Source: an uncultured Hungatella sp.
Lineage (GTDB): Bacteria > Bacillota > Clostridia > Lachnospirales > Lachnospiraceae
DNA length: 20,242 nt
NCBI GenBank assembly: GCA_959018155.1
Contig: CAUEKH010000005.1
Coordinates: 1-20,242 of the forward strand
Direction: 5' to 3'
This document shows, in pieces, positions 6,817-15,911 of the stretch (position 1 is the first letter of the stretch; every line of letters begins with the position of its first letter). Under the pieces are notes generated by a model. That model searched no databases, was not told where the DNA came from, and worked only from the letters and a program-made list of their open reading frames with translations. The translations under genes and the position numbers were made by a program.

Positions 6817-6846
6817 TATCATGTCTTTCTGGAACTTACCACATGA
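6817..6846 (-). promoter_or_regulatory. Weak candidate promoter of the lactonase-proC-NUDIX operon
   Basis: On the minus strand a TAAAAT-like -10 lies in CATGATAAAATGC (about 6813-6825) with only a weak -35 about 17 bases further upstream. A small hairpin (CTCCC and GGGAG) follows in the leader before the lactonase gene. It is the best candidate in this gap but not strong. Confidence 0.25.
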
Positions 6847-6891
6847 TTTTGTGGGGCGGGGAGATTGGGGGGCTGACGATTAGTCATGCAA

Positions 6892-6929
6892 AACGGTGAT
6901 ATGCTCCTGTTAAAGAGCATACCACCGTT
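6892..6929 (-). terminator. Terminator-like hairpin after the response regulator
   Basis: A 15-bp stem with one G-T pair: AACGGTGATATGCTC (6892-6906) and GAGCATACCACCGTT (6915-6929), 8-base loop. On the minus strand the stem ends in TTTTG only, so the T-run is short. It lies about 30 bases after the stop of the response regulator and closes the mannoside locus. Confidence 0.6.
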
Positions 6930-6960
6930 ACAGAAAGGAGTGTTTCGATTTCTTTTGCTT

Positions 6961-8478
6961 TCACTCTGACGGATTTTTTCCCCTGTATTTGCAGTATATT
7001 TTTCTGAAATACTCATAATTGGGATATCCAACCATACAGGCTACCTGGTACATTTTAAATTTTCCGCTGGCAATCAGGGCATCCGCCTGCTCCAGCCGGA
7101 TAGTCGTCTGATATTCTCTGATCCCGATCCCCATATTCTTTTTAAACAGCGTTCCCAGGTAATTGGGGGATATGTAAAAACGGTCAGCCAAATCATTAAG
7201 CGTAATATCGTCTGTATAATTTTTGCTGATGTATTTGGCTACCTCCCGGCAGAGATGGGCGTTTTTCCCTCCCACGCCGTTTTCAGGCAGAAACTCGGAC
7301 TTTACGGAGGAGATAACGGCTTCCTTTGCCGCGCTGCAGCCGCCGGCTGAAAGCGCCTCATAAAGTCCGGCTACCGCCCGGCAGACGATCCCGTTTTGAA
7401 GGAAGAAGACACTGAGCGTATAGATCAGACGGCGCATCAGACGTTCCTGATACTCCTTCTCCACCTTGTCAATCTTCACGAACCAGTTTTTTAAACTCCA
7501 CAGAATTACCTGCTGGTCCTTATCTTCGACTGCTGCCCGAAGGACGGTGTCATTTCCCATGCTTAAATAGAGCTGCCTCACGGAATCGGAAAATGAGAAC
7601 TGAAACAGCCGGTCTATGGATACGTCATAAGCATCCCATATCTGCCTGAAATCACTGTATACCTCGCTTCTGGCAATCAGAAGAATCTGCCCGGTCTCCT
7701 TTCGCAGACGGCGTTTCAGCCCCTCCATCAGCCCTTCCACAACGTCCTCATCGAAACCGGAAAATACAAAAGAAGCGGAGAACTGATTTTTCATCAGATA
7801 GACGCCCTTCTTCTGCTCCTCGCGGCACTGTAAAGACAGTTCCTTTAAACGTTGAATTGCCGCCATATCCTCCAAATCCGGCTGTTCTTCTGACGCTGTC
7901 TTGGAAAGGGCCACGGATACGATAAAATATGGCCTGCCCTTTTCTCTCGCCACAAACTCGGAATAGAGGCTTAAAAGCCTGTCGTACCGCTGCCTGCTGC
8001 CGCTGATAATGCTGTTGTATATGGCATCCTTAAATACTTTCACGCCGGCTTCCACCAGTTCGGCCGCCTCCCGCTTCTCCTCCTCCAGCCGTTTCCGCTC
8101 ATCAATGCGCTCCCTGATTCTGGAGAACACCTCCATAATCTGTTCCGGCGCGGAGGGCTTCAGCACGTAATCCACAGCCCCCAGTCTCAGAGAAGACTGG
8201 GCCAGTTCAAAATCATCGTAGCCGCTTAAAAACACGACCTCCAGGTCATTAAGCCCGGCTTCTCTCAGTTCCCTGACCAGGGAAATCCCGTCCTGAATTG
8301 GCATCTTGATATCGGTTAAAAGGGCGTCAGGCGGATTATTTTTCATAGCGGCAAGGGCATCTCTTCCGTTGGTGTAGGTGCCGACTACGGTAAAACCAAT
8401 CTCCTCCCACTCAATCGCATTCTGGATTCCGGATAAAATCCAGTCCTCATCGTCTACCAAAACAAGATTGTAACTCAT
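6961..8478 (-). CDS. Response regulator with AraC-type DNA-binding domain (YesN-like)
   Basis: Cytoplasmic transcription factor, 505 residues. An N-terminal receiver domain (about 3-120) has the acidic pair D9-D10, phospho-acceptor D56 (ALLTDIKMP) and K107 (VLKPSAPEQ). A long helical middle part (about 120-400) follows. The C-terminal ~100 residues hold the AraC double helix-turn-helix (NDLADRFYISPNYLGTLFKK, then VACMVGYPNYEYFRKIYCKY). This layout is that of YesN-type regulators, which pair with YesM-type kinases and control neighbouring carbohydrate loci. The ATG has GGAGGAGG upstream and lies 26 bases after the kinase stop. It probably activates the transporter and mannosidase genes upstream; no binding site can be assigned. 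Confidence 0.93.
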   Translation of the reverse strand: MSYNLVLVDDEDWILSGIQNAIEWEEIGFTVVGTYTNGRDALAAMKNNPPDALLTDIKMPIQDGISLVRELREAGLNDLEVVFLSGYDDFELAQSSLRLGAVDYVLKPSAPEQIMEVFSRIRERIDERKRLEEEKREAAELVEAGVKVFKDAIYNSIISGSRQRYDRLLSLYSEFVAREKGRPYFIVSVALSKTASEEQPDLEDMAAIQRLKELSLQCREEQKKGVYLMKNQFSASFVFSGFDEDVVEGLMEGLKRRLRKETGQILLIARSEVYSDFRQIWDAYDVSIDRLFQFSFSDSVRQLYLSMGNDTVLRAAVEDKDQQVILWSLKNWFVKIDKVEKEYQERLMRRLIYTLSVFFLQNGIVCRAVAGLYEALSAGGCSAAKEAVISSVKSEFLPENGVGGKNAHLCREVAKYISKNYTDDITLNDLADRFYISPNYLGTLFKKNMGIGIREYQTTIRLEQADALIASGKFKMYQVACMVGYPNYEYFRKIYCKYRGKNPSE

Positions 8479-8504
8479 AGATACCTCCTCCCGGCTTCTG
8501 CTGT

Positions 8505-10274
8505 TTACTCCTGATTCCCCGGTACTTCGCTCAGAATCCTGATTTCGATCGTCGTTCCCACCTCCGGGGTAGAGTGGATATTAAGGCCACACCCGTCACC
8601 GTAGTAGAGCGCAATCCGTTTCATCACATTTTTAAGGCCGTGTCCAACCTCGCAGTCCATGTCTAAGATGGCATCGACAAGTTCCTTCGACATACCACAG
8701 CCGTCATCGGTGACGCTGAAATAGATATAGTTCTCTTCCATACATGCCTTCACCCAGATCTGTCCGGCGCCGCCCCGGAAATCAAATCCGTGAAGGATTG
8801 AATTTTCCACCAGGGGCTGAAGCAGTAGCTTTACCATCCGGTAATCCAGAATCGACTCATCAATCTCTGTGGAGAACATGATTTTTCCTCTGCACCGGAT
8901 ATTCTGGATATCCATATAACACTGCAGATGGCTCACCTCGTCCCTCACACGGTAAACATTTTTCCCCTTGTTTAAACTGAGTCGCAGAAATGTTCCAAGC
9001 AAAATTACCATGTTGCTGATTTCCTTCTGCTTCATGCTCAGCGCCATCCAGTTGATTGCTTCCAGCGTATTGTACAGAAAATGGGGATTGATCTGAGCCT
9101 GCAAAATCTCCAGTTCTTTCTTCTGCTTCAGCTTTTCTTCCGCCAACAGACTCTTAATCAGCGTTCCAATCTGGGCTGTCATATGATTGAATTCCCTGCA
9201 CAGGACATCGATCTCATAGATACGGCTCGATATTTCGATTTTCTGTTCCCAGTCATCTCCTTTAAATTTCGTGACCTCCCGGGAAAGACGCAGGATGGGT
9301 TTCGATATCTTGTATGCCAGAAACGCGCTGAATCCGCTGAACACCGCCAGCAGCGCAAGGGAAGAAAAGAGGACCAGTTTCTGAGTCTCTTTTACCGGCG
9401 CGATAGCCCTGTCGTAGTCGGTGACAGCCAGAATAAAGAGATTGCGCCCGTCCAGCTTCTTTCTGCTGAATATCCGGTGCTTTCCCTCCGTCGTCATTTT
9501 GACATCCTGATTCAGTATTTCCTCATAGGACAGATACTCCGTCTCCTCCAGCTTTTTTCCGATGACAGAGCGGTCTGTACTGCTTAAAATAGTTCCCTCC
9601 TCATCATAGAGAATGATTGCGGATCTGTCATCTTCGTAATATCCCTTTATCTGCCGGTAGAACATCTCCTCATCTAAATTGATGACCAGATGTCCGATAG
9701 CCTCCCCGTAGTAGAGGCCGGAGTAGACGCGAAGGGCATACGTGATAATATAAGGTGTGTAAGACTGGACCGCCAGGCGGTTCTCCCTGGTGGGAATCCA
9801 GCCGGAGGCCATTTCCCGGATTCCGGCGGCAGAGCCGTCTTTCATATAGCTGTCGTAATCGTAGACGCCGTTTAGCTTCGTCGTCTTTAACTCTTCATCA
9901 TCTATCAGGATATTGACAGAGACGATATCATTTAAAGAGTAGGCAACGGAGGAGAGATTCTGGCTCATGTTATTCTGAAATACCATCTGTTCGTAGGAAT
10001 TCTTATTTTTCCGGTAATTCATGATGTTGTTGATGATGTTGTAGTTGTTGGCAGTGGAACGGGCCAGAAGTTCGATCGACTTCATGGATTGCTCGATCGT
10101 ATCGCTGATATAGACCAGCATCTGGTACTGCTTTCCCTCGAATTCCTGTTCTAAGACCTTCCGGTAGCTTTTCTGGGTGTAATAGGAATTAATACAGAAA
10201 AAGGCCGCCATGATCAGACAGTTGCTGAGTATCAGCAGTTTGCTGACAGATATCTTATAAGCATGTCTTTTCAT
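8505..10274 (-). CDS. Membrane sensor histidine kinase (YesM-like)
   Basis: Partner of the AraC-type regulator. The ATG at 10274 is chosen because AAAGGAGG lies 6 bases upstream; a longer reading frame adds 24 unlikely residues. The resulting 589-residue protein has membrane helix 1 near 12-30, an extracellular Cache-like sensor region (about 31-299), membrane helix 2 near 300-322 and a HAMP linker (about 323-375). The His_kinase domain follows with phospho-acceptor H398 in INPHFLYNTLEAI. The ATPase domain has its N-box (PLVENSILHGF, about 487-497) and G-box (DDGCGM, about 523-528). PHFLYNTL is diagnostic of the LytS/YesM kinase family. The ligand is likely a mannoside given the neighbours (inference). 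Confidence 0.93.
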   Translation of the reverse strand: MKRHAYKISVSKLLILSNCLIMAAFFCINSYYTQKSYRKVLEQEFEGKQYQMLVYISDTIEQSMKSIELLARSTANNYNIINNIMNYRKNKNSYEQMVFQNNMSQNLSSVAYSLNDIVSVNILIDDEELKTTKLNGVYDYDSYMKDGSAAGIREMASGWIPTRENRLAVQSYTPYIITYALRVYSGLYYGEAIGHLVINLDEEMFYRQIKGYYEDDRSAIILYDEEGTILSSTDRSVIGKKLEETEYLSYEEILNQDVKMTTEGKHRIFSRKKLDGRNLFILAVTDYDRAIAPVKETQKLVLFSSLALLAVFSGFSAFLAYKISKPILRLSREVTKFKGDDWEQKIEISSRIYEIDVLCREFNHMTAQIGTLIKSLLAEEKLKQKKELEILQAQINPHFLYNTLEAINWMALSMKQKEISNMVILLGTFLRLSLNKGKNVYRVRDEVSHLQCYMDIQNIRCRGKIMFSTEIDESILDYRMVKLLLQPLVENSILHGFDFRGGAGQIWVKACMEENYIYFSVTDDGCGMSKELVDAILDMDCEVGHGLKNVMKRIALYYGDGCGLNIHSTPEVGTTIEIRILSEVPGNQE

Positions 10275-10354
10275 GGGCCGCCTCCTTTGGTGTAACAGGT
10301 GTAAAACGATAACCTGCACGCTCCGCGTACAGGTCACCGTCTTCAATTAAGAAT

Positions 10355-10390
10355 CGTGTTACCACAGCGGAAATCCGTCGTGGTAACACG
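10355..10390. promoter_or_regulatory. Perfect 11-bp dyad at the start of the kinase transcript
   Basis: Arms CGTGTTACCAC (10355-10365) and GTGGTAACACG (10380-10390) are perfect inverted repeats, with a further CGG/CCG inside. There is no T-run on the minus strand. The predicted start of transcription (near 10387) falls in the outer arm. It may be an operator of the kinase/regulator genes, a stabilising 5' hairpin, or a partial barrier to transcription from the binding-protein gene. Confidence 0.5.
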
Positions 10391-10393
10391 CAA

Positions 10394-10422
10394 AGTATAC
10401 CATAACCATCTCTTACAGAAAA
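10394..10422 (-). promoter_or_regulatory. Internal promoter for the kinase-regulator pair
   Basis: Minus strand extended -10: TGGTATACT with TATACT at 10394-10399. The -35 (TTTTCT at a 17-base spacing) is weak. Together with the dyad just downstream it suggests that the sensor genes can be expressed apart from the transporter genes. Confidence 0.4.
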
Positions 10423-10454
10423 GACCTCTAAAAATGGTTAAGTATGTGCCACAT

Positions 10455-11834
10455 TTATTTTGAATTCTTCACTGACTCGGAAATCGTCTTGTACGCGCTG
10501 GCTGCCGCTTCCTGCGGGGTCTTCTGGCCGTAACCCGTAGCGTACTGTTCATCCATAATGGTATTCTCAATAACAGCGCTGCCCGGTACCAGCCACTCAT
10601 AGTCGATTCTCTGAGTATTTTCGATCAGCAGGTTAACACCTTCCACAACGAGAAGCGCGTCGCCCTCCAACAGCGGGGAAATTGTCTCACGGACGGATTC
10701 CGGTGCCGGAACGCCGCGGACAGTCATCAGAATCTGCGCCGCCTCTTTATCATTGATCAGGAAGTCGATTAAAGTTGCCACTTCTTCCGGATGTTTTGAA
10801 CTTTTTCCAAGTGTCCATGGCATGGAAGCCAGCATATAAGCGCCACCATTCTGCTTCGTACCCGGCACAAGGCTGACGCCTAAATCAACCTCTTCTGCCA
10901 TAGCCGCGTGATCCTGAGGCATGGTTGCAATGTGGTTGACCTCACAGGCAGCATCACAGCTTAAAAATAAGTTGTCCTGCTGGGATTCCTGTCCTACCGT
11001 CATATCGAGAGGTGGAAATACCCCGGTTTCTCTCCACTGATTATACTGATCATATACGCTGCCCAGTGCATCCGTGAAATCGAGAAGTTCCCCATTTTCC
11101 GTAGCAAACCACTGGCCCTTCTGGCGAACCATGGTCATGGTCAGGAAATAGGATGGTTCTTTCATTCCATATTTTCCTGTCTTATCATAGATTTCCTGGC
11201 AGGCCTTTTCAAAGTCATCCCAGGACCAGTCGTTGGTAGGATATGCCACACCGGCCTCGTCAAACAGCTTCTTATTCCAGATAAAGAGAGGCCCGTTCAG
11301 TCCGCTTGGCACGCCGTACTGGACTCCGTTGTACTGCGCCCAGGTCAGAGCGCTCTCCGGATAGTCGTCAAGCTTTAACTGATTTCCGATGTACGGTGTC
11401 AGATCTCCCAGTTTATCATTTGCCGCAAGGCTGGCAAAATAGACGTTGTTGTCGAGCTGGAACACATCGGGTTCCGTCCCTGAGGAAATCTGCGTCATCA
11501 GCTTATCGTGATACCCGTCAAATCCCTGATACTCTGCCGTCACTTTAATATTCGGATGCTTTTCCATAAATAAATCCAGTACCTTGAGCGTTGCCTCATG
11601 GCGTGCGTCGCTGCCCCACCAGGAGATGCGCAGTTCCACCGGCTCCCCTTCCGCCTTCTCTGTACCGGCATCTGTTTTTTCTGTTCCTGCCGCCGTTGTT
11701 TCTGCCTTCTCTGTTGTCTGGGCCGGCTGCGCCGTCGTATCCTGAGTCTTCGCACCTCCCGAACTGCACGCGGCCAGCAGCGCAGCCGTGCCAACTGCAA
11801 TCATCGCTGCCTGAAGTTTCGACATTTTTTTCAT
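10455..11834 (-). CDS. Sugar ABC transporter substrate-binding lipoprotein
   Basis: Extracellular, membrane-anchored binding protein of a CUT1-type importer, family 1 solute-binding proteins. The ATG at 11834 (GGAGG 8 bases upstream) gives 459 residues; an upstream TTG lies in the ribosome-binding site itself. The signal peptide has a basic start (MKKMSK), a hydrophobic core and a lipobox LAAC with the lipid-modified Cys at about 23. A Thr/Glu/Ala-rich linker (about 27-62) then joins a binding domain beginning ELRISWWGSDARHEA and containing the usual DVFQLDN segment. The mannosidase gene ends only 18 bases upstream, so they are cotranscribed. Likely ligand: oligomannosides, from context only. 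Confidence 0.93.
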   Translation of the reverse strand: MKKMSKLQAAMIAVGTAALLAACSSGGAKTQDTTAQPAQTTEKAETTAAGTEKTDAGTEKAEGEPVELRISWWGSDARHEATLKVLDLFMEKHPNIKVTAEYQGFDGYHDKLMTQISSGTEPDVFQLDNNVYFASLAANDKLGDLTPYIGNQLKLDDYPESALTWAQYNGVQYGVPSGLNGPLFIWNKKLFDEAGVAYPTNDWSWDDFEKACQEIYDKTGKYGMKEPSYFLTMTMVRQKGQWFATENGELLDFTDALGSVYDQYNQWRETGVFPPLDMTVGQESQQDNLFLSCDAACEVNHIATMPQDHAAMAEEVDLGVSLVPGTKQNGGAYMLASMPWTLGKSSKHPEEVATLIDFLINDKEAAQILMTVRGVPAPESVRETISPLLEGDALLVVEGVNLLIENTQRIDYEWLVPGSAVIENTIMDEQYATGYGQKTPQEAAASAYKTISESVKNSK

Positions 11835-11852
11835 TTTCCCTACCTCCAATTT

Positions 11853-14800
11853 TTATTTTTTGCAATGAATCCGATAAGTTTTTATCTCATACGGATTGAT
11901 TTCCACCCTGATTGCCCCGTTTTCTACAGGAACTTCCTTTATTCCGCGCTCTAAAAGATCTGTCTCCTCACATGATTCCACCGGGAATCCGAAGTTTACC
12001 GTGACTTCTCCCTTCGCATTGTACGTCTCAAACATACGCAGGATAATATCTTCCCCGTCTTCAGCCTTCTTTACGGTATCTATCATAACATGGTCTGTGT
12101 CAGAGCTGATGTACGATTTTTCTGCCAGGGCTGTCCCCAGTGCCCCGCCGTCAGCGCTTCTCTGCGCATCGGCCCCTGCCATGCTTCCTTCTCTCACCAG
12201 AAGAGGTACATTTGCCTCATAGCCTGCCTGTGCCGTCCTTCCTTCCCGGATACCGCCTGAGTGCGGATAAATCCAGTAGGAGAAGGTATGGACGCCCCTG
12301 TCGCAGGAATCTGACGGGAAATCAGCGCTTCTTAAAAGGCTTAACTCCATGTTGGAATTCTGTATCGTATAGCCGTATTTGCAGTCATTCAGCAGAGAAA
12401 CACCGTAACCGCCATCCGATACATCGCCCCACTTATGACCGCAGACCTCGAAACGCGCCTCATCATAGCTGGTGGTGGAGTGGTTCGGATGCTCTGAATT
12501 GCCGAATGCCACATCGTATCTGGCGGTCAGGGAATTGATATCCACCGGGAATTCTACCCGGAGAATTTTCTGTCTCTCATCCCAGTCCACCTCCGTCTTA
12601 AATTCAATCAGCGGCGCATGGTGGTAAATGATAATCTCCTGCCTGATTCTGGAATGATGGGCTTCGCTCTCCACCTCCAGGCTCGTATACAGACAGTTGT
12701 GATTTTTCACCTTCCGGCCTGTAATGGTAAAGTCCATGGAAGGCTTATCATCCCGCTTTGTGGTCGTCTCCCACGCGGAACCCCATTCTACCGGGATATC
12801 TTCTAAAAGCTTTAACCGGTTGCCGGCTGCACCCTCTTTTAAAATCTGGCGGTTTGCCCGCTTATCCCAGAGGGAAATCAGTTCGCCGTTTAACCCGATT
12901 ACCAGTTCAAACCACTGGTTTGATATCTCTGTCCCTGCTTCTGTATTCTTCCATACAGCGGATTCTTTTGCCGCAGCCGGGGCCTCTTCTGTCAGATAAT
13001 ACTCTTTATATCCGAGAGACGGCACATCTTCCGCCAGGAATTCTATCAGGCCGTTCTCATTTTTATACTGTAACGGGTACTCCCCGCTCCTGGCCCGGAT
13101 TCCATTTTTCCCTTTTCCGTCGACGGCAACGACCTGGCTTCTCTTCCAGGATAAGGTATTAAAGACGGTATAGCCTCCTTCTGTCCCTTCCAGAATCCGA
13201 TCCATATTGCGGTCGATACTCGTCATGCCAATCTGACGGATCTCTTCGTACTGTCTGTCACACTCCTCATAAACCTCGGCGATACACGTTCCCGGAAGGA
13301 TATCGTGGAACTGGTTTAAGAGGATTTTCTTCCAGCCTTCTTCTAAATCGGCATCCTCAAAATTCCGATTTTCCAAATACTGGAACACCGACACAATCTC
13401 CGCGTCGCGGAACAGAAGTTCGCTCTTTCTGTTGTTCTTTTTATTTCTGGCAGCGGTCGTGTACGTGCCTCTGTGTTTTTCAAAATAGAGTTCTCCTGAC
13501 CAGACCGGATATTCCTTCTCTTTGTCGAGTTCCTCAAAATACTGTTTTACCGTTCCGATCTCCACTTTGGGGGTCATGGGAACCTTATCGAGTCTCGTCA
13601 CGGACTCCAGCATTTCCTTCGTCACACCGCCGCCGCCATCTCCGTGTCCGTAGAGATAGAGAAGCGGATCATCATTTCCTTTATTTTTAAAATGGTCCAG
13701 GGAAAGTCTGACGCCGTCTGCCGATAAATCGCCGTTATACAGCCCAAGCCCCCGTTCCGTACACATGGACATCATACCGGAAAGAATCTCTGTCCCGTCC
13801 AGGCCCCGCCATTTGAAAACGCTGTAGGGGAACTCATTCGTCTCATTCCACGTTAATTTCGTTGTGAAGAAATAGTCCGTTCCGGCTTTCTTTAAAATCT
13901 GCGGCATGGCGGAAGAATAGCCAAAAACATCCGGCAGGAAGCAGATATTGGAATCCGAGCCCAGTTCCTCCTGATAAAATTTCTTCCCATACATAATCTG
14001 TCTGACAAATGACTCTCCGCTGATCAGATTGCAGTCCGGCTCTAAATACATGCTGCCAAGCGTCTCCCATCTGCCCTCTTTTACCCGCTCCTTCACCTGC
14101 TCATAGACTTCCGGATAATACCGTTTTGCCATCTCATACAGAACCGGCATACTCTGACAGAATTTAAAATCGTCATACTGTTCCATTAAGCGCAGCATAC
14201 TGGAGAAAGTGCGGCTGACCTTCCTGACTGTCTCTTTTAAGGGCCAGTGCCACGCCACATCAATGTGGGAGTGACCGGCAAAGACCATTTTCACCGGCAT
14301 TTTCAAATCTTTGTATGAGGCGATTTTTTCAAGATACTGGAAACGCGCTTCTTCTGCGCTTTCTGAAAATGTCTCTTCATCGGCATAATCCAGTTTCAGC
14401 ATGGCGTCATAAATCAGATGAAGGACTCTCTGTCTCGTATATTCCTCCCCGCACCCGCGGATAAACTCATACCCGGTCTTCAGTTCAAAATAGCAGTCCC
14501 ACGCGGACTGGTCAATGGCGGCCAGTTCAGACTGGGTAATGACGACATCTGTTTTAAATGCGTTGTCACTGTCCAGAATCAAATCTTTACAGTACGTCTC
14601 CACCTCAATGTCGTACTCCTCATTCCCGGCAGCCGACTCAGTAAGCAGAATCATATTTCGGTTAAAATCGAGGCCGTTGTAGTGAGCCCCATTGATGGAG
14701 ACACAGCCCTCCCCTCCGACTTTTAAGAGGAGAACCGTCTTCTCTCCCTGATACGTCTCATCGAGACGGATTTGATTCGTCAGGAACGCAGTCATATCTT

Positions 14801-14981
14801 TCTTTCCGATGTGTTCCCCTGCCTGCAAATCAAAGGGCTCTTTGTCAGCCATCTCATAACGCTGCGGCCCTTTATAATATCCCCGTCTCACCTTCCAGCC
14901 ATTGACTGGTGTCTTATGGCGGTACAGCTTTGTTTCCAGCCTTCTCAGTTCTGCTTCAATCTTTCTCTCAATCTTAAGCAT
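11853..14981 (-). CDS. Alpha-mannosidase, glycoside hydrolase family 38
   Basis: Large cytoplasmic exo-enzyme that removes alpha-linked mannose, 1042 residues from the ATG at 14981 (AAAGGAG 5 bases upstream; an ATG 15 bases further out overlaps this site). There is no signal peptide. The GH38 catalytic domain has Zn ligands in AGHSHIDVAWHW (H239, D241), the likely nucleophile D351 in FLPDVFGYSSAMPQI, and YGHGDGGGG with H446, as in bacterial/MAN2C1-type enzymes. A middle helical domain and C-terminal beta domains follow to the end. The gene lies between permease and binding-protein genes, so it should act on mannosides after uptake. Linkage preference (1,2; 1,3; 1,6) cannot be read from sequence. 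Confidence 0.95.
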   Translation of the reverse strand: MLKIERKIEAELRRLETKLYRHKTPVNGWKVRRGYYKGPQRYEMADKEPFDLQAGEHIGKKDMTAFLTNQIRLDETYQGEKTVLLLKVGGEGCVSINGAHYNGLDFNRNMILLTESAAGNEEYDIEVETYCKDLILDSDNAFKTDVVITQSELAAIDQSAWDCYFELKTGYEFIRGCGEEYTRQRVLHLIYDAMLKLDYADEETFSESAEEARFQYLEKIASYKDLKMPVKMVFAGHSHIDVAWHWPLKETVRKVSRTFSSMLRLMEQYDDFKFCQSMPVLYEMAKRYYPEVYEQVKERVKEGRWETLGSMYLEPDCNLISGESFVRQIMYGKKFYQEELGSDSNICFLPDVFGYSSAMPQILKKAGTDYFFTTKLTWNETNEFPYSVFKWRGLDGTEILSGMMSMCTERGLGLYNGDLSADGVRLSLDHFKNKGNDDPLLYLYGHGDGGGGVTKEMLESVTRLDKVPMTPKVEIGTVKQYFEELDKEKEYPVWSGELYFEKHRGTYTTAARNKKNNRKSELLFRDAEIVSVFQYLENRNFEDADLEEGWKKILLNQFHDILPGTCIAEVYEECDRQYEEIRQIGMTSIDRNMDRILEGTEGGYTVFNTLSWKRSQVVAVDGKGKNGIRARSGEYPLQYKNENGLIEFLAEDVPSLGYKEYYLTEEAPAAAKESAVWKNTEAGTEISNQWFELVIGLNGELISLWDKRANRQILKEGAAGNRLKLLEDIPVEWGSAWETTTKRDDKPSMDFTITGRKVKNHNCLYTSLEVESEAHHSRIRQEIIIYHHAPLIEFKTEVDWDERQKILRVEFPVDINSLTARYDVAFGNSEHPNHSTTSYDEARFEVCGHKWGDVSDGGYGVSLLNDCKYGYTIQNSNMELSLLRSADFPSDSCDRGVHTFSYWIYPHSGGIREGRTAQAGYEANVPLLVREGSMAGADAQRSADGGALGTALAEKSYISSDTDHVMIDTVKKAEDGEDIILRMFETYNAKGEVTVNFGFPVESCEETDLLERGIKEVPVENGAIRVEINPYEIKTYRIHCKK

Positions 14982-15009
14982 AGCAGCTCCTTTCATATTT
15001 TGTGACGCC

Positions 15010-15025
15010 CGTGTCAGCGGACACG
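15010..15025. other. Intercistronic hairpin between permease and mannosidase genes
   Basis: CGTGTC, four bases, GACACG: a perfect 6-bp stem in the 64-base gap. No T-run follows on the minus strand. It may protect or tune the two parts of the transcript; function is not known. Confidence 0.35.
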
Positions 15026-15045
15026 TCCATTTTTCTGATGATTTA

Positions 15046-15897
15046 TTAACCTTTTAACCCGGAAGTACTTACCCCGTCCACAAAATACTTCTGCAGACAG
15101 AAAAACATGATGATTGCAGGCATGACCGACAGAAGCGCCATCGCCATGACCGCTCCCCAGTTGTCAGCTCCGGTGGCGTCAATGGTCGTCCTCATAGCCA
15201 GAGCCACCGTATATAAGTCCACTCTTGTCAAATAAATCAGCTGATTCTGGAAGTCATCCCAGTTCCACATGAAAGCGAAAATGGCAACGGAGAACAGGGA
15301 CGGCTTGCACAGCGGGAAAATAATTCTTATTATAATACTCAGTGTAGAACAGCCGTCGATTTTGGCCGCCTCATCCAGTTCCTTCGGAATCCCTCTGATG
15401 AACTGCGCCACCAGATAGATGAAGAATCCGCCGCCGTTGCCCACGCCGAGAGCCGTCGGTACGATGAAGGGAAGGTATGTATTTAACCAGCCGATATCGC
15501 TAAATACAACGTAACGCGATACCAGGGTTGCCGTGGCCGGAAGCATGATGGTCAGAAAGAGGATGCTGTACCAGAACGGTTTAAACTTAAAATCCACTCT
15601 GGCAAAGGCATACCCGACAAACAGGCTGATGACCAGGCTGCACGCCACACAGCTTAAAACCACAAGGAACGTATTGATAAAGAATTTTCCAAATGTATAC
15701 GGCCTGACGAGACACCAACCTGCGGCAAAATTGGAAAACTGAAATTTGCTCGGAAGCAGATTGGGACTCGATAAGACCTCCGTGGACGGCTTTAAAGCCG
15801 CAAACATCAGCCATATCAGGGGATACAGCATAATAAGCCCCAAAAGAGTAATCAGGAGGTAGACCACGATTTTACTGATAAGCTTTGTATTTTTCAT
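15046..15897 (-). CDS. Carbohydrate ABC transporter permease, CUT1 family (MalG-type)
   Basis: Integral membrane subunit of the sugar importer, 283 residues and about six membrane helices (first near 9-34). The conserved cytoplasmic EAA loop is at about 176-196 (EAAKIDGCSTLSI with RIIFPL), which docks to the ATPase. Its length and the C-terminal ending (YFVDGVSTSGLKG) are typical of MalG/LacG-type permeases. GGAGG precedes the ATG. It follows the first permease by 14 bases. No ATP-binding subunit is encoded here; such systems commonly share an MsmK-type ATPase made elsewhere. Confidence 0.93.
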   Translation of the reverse strand: MKNTKLISKIVVYLLITLLGLIMLYPLIWLMFAALKPSTEVLSSPNLLPSKFQFSNFAAGWCLVRPYTFGKFFINTFLVVLSCVACSLVISLFVGYAFARVDFKFKPFWYSILFLTIMLPATATLVSRYVVFSDIGWLNTYLPFIVPTALGVGNGGGFFIYLVAQFIRGIPKELDEAAKIDGCSTLSIIIRIIFPLCKPSLFSVAIFAFMWNWDDFQNQLIYLTRVDLYTVALAMRTTIDATGADNWGAVMAMALLSVMPAIIMFFCLQKYFVDGVSTSGLKG

Positions 15898-15911
15898 TTC
15901 TCCGCCTCCCG

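Noticed and set aside
9081..9587. 168-codon plus-strand ORF
   Set aside because: Opposite the histidine kinase gene; no ribosome-binding site or recognisable domain.
10295..10320. CcpA-type cre site near GTAAAACGATAACC
   Set aside because: One base too many between TG and CG compared with the cre consensus, and several mismatches.
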